A stretch of DNA of 6,257 bases from Actinomycetes bacterium (GTDB lineage Bacteria; Actinomycetota; Thermoleophilia; RBG-16-64-13), in contig JAKAHF010000157.1 of NCBI GenBank assembly GCA_021815245.1, positions 1 to 6,257 of the forward strand, written 5' to 3'. The position numbers and the translations under genes were made by a program. The notes beneath the pieces were generated by a model. It saw only the letters and a program-made list of their open reading frames with translations, did no database searches and had not been told where the DNA came from. Every line of letters begins with the position of its first letter. Position 1 is the stretch's first letter. This document shows positions 5,397 to 6,257 of this stretch, one piece after another.

Positions 5397-6038
5397 ATGA
5401 TCCAGATACGTTGGCACGGCAGAGGCGGGCAAGGCGCCATCACCGCGGCGAAGATCTTCGCCACCGCAGCCTTCCGTTCAGGCTATACGGGAGTGGTCAT
5501 GGCCCCCACCTTCGGCACCGAACGCCGGGGCGCGCCCGTGTTCACTTCGCTCAAGCTCGCCAAAGAGAAGATATACGACATCTCCCCCATCGAGACGCCC
5601 GACGTCGTGGTCGTGCTCGATCACCTTCTGCTGACCGAGGCCGACGTCACCGGTGGTTTGAAGCCGGGCGGACTCATCGTGCTCAACACTCCCAAGCCAT
5701 ACGCCGGCTACGCCTTCGACGGTCACCGGTTGGCCACGGCCGATGTGACCGCCCTCTCGGTCGATGCGGGCCTGCCACACGGCCGGGTCAACTCGGGCAT
5801 CATCGGGTCGCTCTGCAAAGCTTTCGACCTGGTGCCATTCGACATGGTAGTGGAAGAGATCGAGGCCGAGTTCAAGACCAAGAAGCCACAGGCCAACTCC
5901 CAGGCCGCGAAGCTGGCGTACGACAACACCGCCATGGGGGACCACACCGTGGCGCACGGCACGGTGGGGGACCACACCGTGGCACGCGGCACGGTGGGGG
6001 ACCACACCGTGGCACGCGGCACGGTGGGGGGCAACTGA
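5397..6038 (+). CDS. porG: 2-oxoacid (pyruvate):ferredoxin oxidoreductase, gamma subunit, with repeat tail
   Basis: The product has 213 residues. Residues 1-175 are a standard gamma subunit: RWHGRGGQGAITAAKI at 5-20, then FGTERRGAPV at 39-48 and PDVVVVLDHLLL at 68-79, all typical signatures of this cytoplasmic complex. The complex converts a 2-oxoacid and CoA to acyl-CoA, CO2 and reduced ferredoxin. ATG 5397 has AGGAAG 6 nt upstream. After KLAYDN at 172-177 the protein should end, but about 33 further residues follow, made of three 10-residue units, GDHTVAHGTV once and GDHTVARGTV twice, then GGN. This tail is not part of the conserved fold as I know it. The stop overlaps the delta-subunit start (TGATG). 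Pyruvate is the likeliest substrate, but the gamma subunit alone does not separate pyruvate from branched-chain or other 2-oxoacid enzymes. Confidence 0.9.
   Translation: MIQIRWHGRGGQGAITAAKIFATAAFRSGYTGVVMAPTFGTERRGAPVFTSLKLAKEKIYDISPIETPDVVVVLDHLLLTEADVTGGLKPGGLIVLNTPKPYAGYAFDGHRLATADVTALSVDAGLPHGRVNSGIIGSLCKAFDLVPFDMVVEEIEAEFKTKKPQANSQAAKLAYDNTAMGDHTVAHGTVGDHTVARGTVGDHTVARGTVGGN
5936..6030 (+). repeat. Three tandem 30-bp units with alternating inverted arms
   Basis: Three head-to-tail 30-bp units (5936-5965, 5966-5995, 5996-6025) are followed by a GGGGG remnant at 6026-6030. Units 2 and 3 are identical; unit 1 differs at two bases (one silent, one His/Arg). Each unit has CACCGTG and CACGGTG, which are reverse complements. 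Arms start at 5945, 5960, 5975, 5990, 6005 and 6020, exactly 15 nt apart with 8-nt spacers, so each arm can pair with the arm on either side. The array is in frame and encodes the tail of the gamma subunit. Its last G run ends 6 nt before the delta-subunit ATG. Confidence 0.95.
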
Positions 6039-6257
6039 TGGGCACTCGCGGCTATCGCTACAAGACCTCGCACAGCGAGGCGGGCCCCGGCGACGGCGGC
6101 CGCACCGGGTCGTGGCGCGTCCAGCGGCCGGTGCTCAACGTCGAGACCTGCACGCCGGCCAAGCGTGGCGCCGAGGCCTGCTTCATCTGCTGGCTGTACT
6201 GCCCCGACTGTGTGATCACCCGCACCATCCCGCCCACGATCGACTACGAGTACTGTA
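6038..6257 (+). CDS. porD: 2-oxoacid (pyruvate):ferredoxin oxidoreductase, delta (2[4Fe-4S]) subunit, N-terminal part
   Basis: 73 codons are visible before the right edge. The family signature TGSWR...RPV (23-27, 30-32) precedes the first Fe-S motif and WLYCPD at 52-57. The reading frame reaches YEYC at 70-73, where the second cluster motif normally begins. This ferredoxin-like subunit carries electrons from the catalytic subunits to ferredoxin. The first cysteine set here is C38-x9-C48-x2-C51-x3-C55-P instead of the usual C-x2-C-x2-C-x3-C-P, a widening of seven residues, and there is an additional C58. The ATG overlaps the gamma stop by one base, so translation is probably coupled; the run of six G at 6026-6031 is the only ribosome-binding-like sequence. 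The alpha and beta catalytic subunits would be expected next but are outside the window. Confidence 0.88.
   Translation, partial: MGTRGYRYKTSHSEAGPGDGGRTGSWRVQRPVLNVETCTPAKRGAEACFICWLYCPDCVITRTIPPTIDYEYC

Noticed and set aside
5258..5464. A 68-codon minus-strand frame ending 5 nt before the hydratase start
   Set aside because: It would start inside the gamma-subunit gene and fill the divergent promoter region; it is basic, unrecognisable and has no supporting ribosome binding evidence.
5936..6030. CRISPR-like array
   Set aside because: The units are directly contiguous with no variable spacers, are in frame within a gene, and no cas gene is present.

Overview
This is a GC-rich window of about 6.3 kb in which nearly every base is coding. 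It carries seven genes: five complete, and one cut by each end of the window. The gene content points to an anaerobic, motile, GC-rich bacterium. The evidence is a split-subunit pyruvate/2-oxoacid:ferredoxin oxidoreductase, crotonase plus short-chain acyl-CoA dehydrogenase, a stand-alone corrinoid-reactivation-type protein and a chemoreceptor. An anaerobic actinobacterial lineage would fit, but that placement is inference from gene style only.

Layout from left to right. (1) Positions 1-922, minus strand: N-terminal part of a seven-transmembrane sensor followed by a PAS domain; its output domain lies off the left edge. (2) Positions 923-1022: short divergent promoter region. (3) Positions 1023-1691, plus: small protein related to the activation domain of B12-dependent methionine synthase, ending in a four-cysteine motif. 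(4) Positions 1692-1860: leader holding a candidate sigma-28-type (flagellar) promoter. (5) Positions 1861-3327, plus: HAMP-less methyl-accepting chemotaxis protein. (6) Positions 5252-3355, minus: two overlapping genes, enoyl-CoA hydratase (crotonase) then acyl-CoA dehydrogenase, converging on the chemoreceptor gene. (7) Positions 5253-5396: divergent control region with two small dyads. (8) Positions 5397-6257, plus: gamma and delta subunit genes of the oxidoreductase, joined by a TGATG stop/start overlap; alpha and beta subunit genes would be expected off the right edge.

The metabolic genes fit together. The oxidoreductase links a 2-oxoacid to acyl-CoA, CO2 and reduced ferredoxin. The crotonase and dehydrogenase interconvert 3-hydroxyacyl-CoA, enoyl-CoA and acyl-CoA, as in a butyrate-type or beta-oxidation route. 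The two operons are divergent from one 144-base region, so coordinated control is plausible.

The most unusual feature is at the 3' end of the gamma-subunit gene: three near-identical 30-bp units (10 residues each) appended to an otherwise ordinary protein. The units are built from one 7-bp word alternating in orientation every 15 bp, so neighbouring arms can always form hairpins, and the array ends directly at the translational junction with the delta gene. Two further points are a first Fe-S motif with a widened C-x9-C spacing in the delta subunit and the candidate flagellar-sigma promoter in front of the chemoreceptor.
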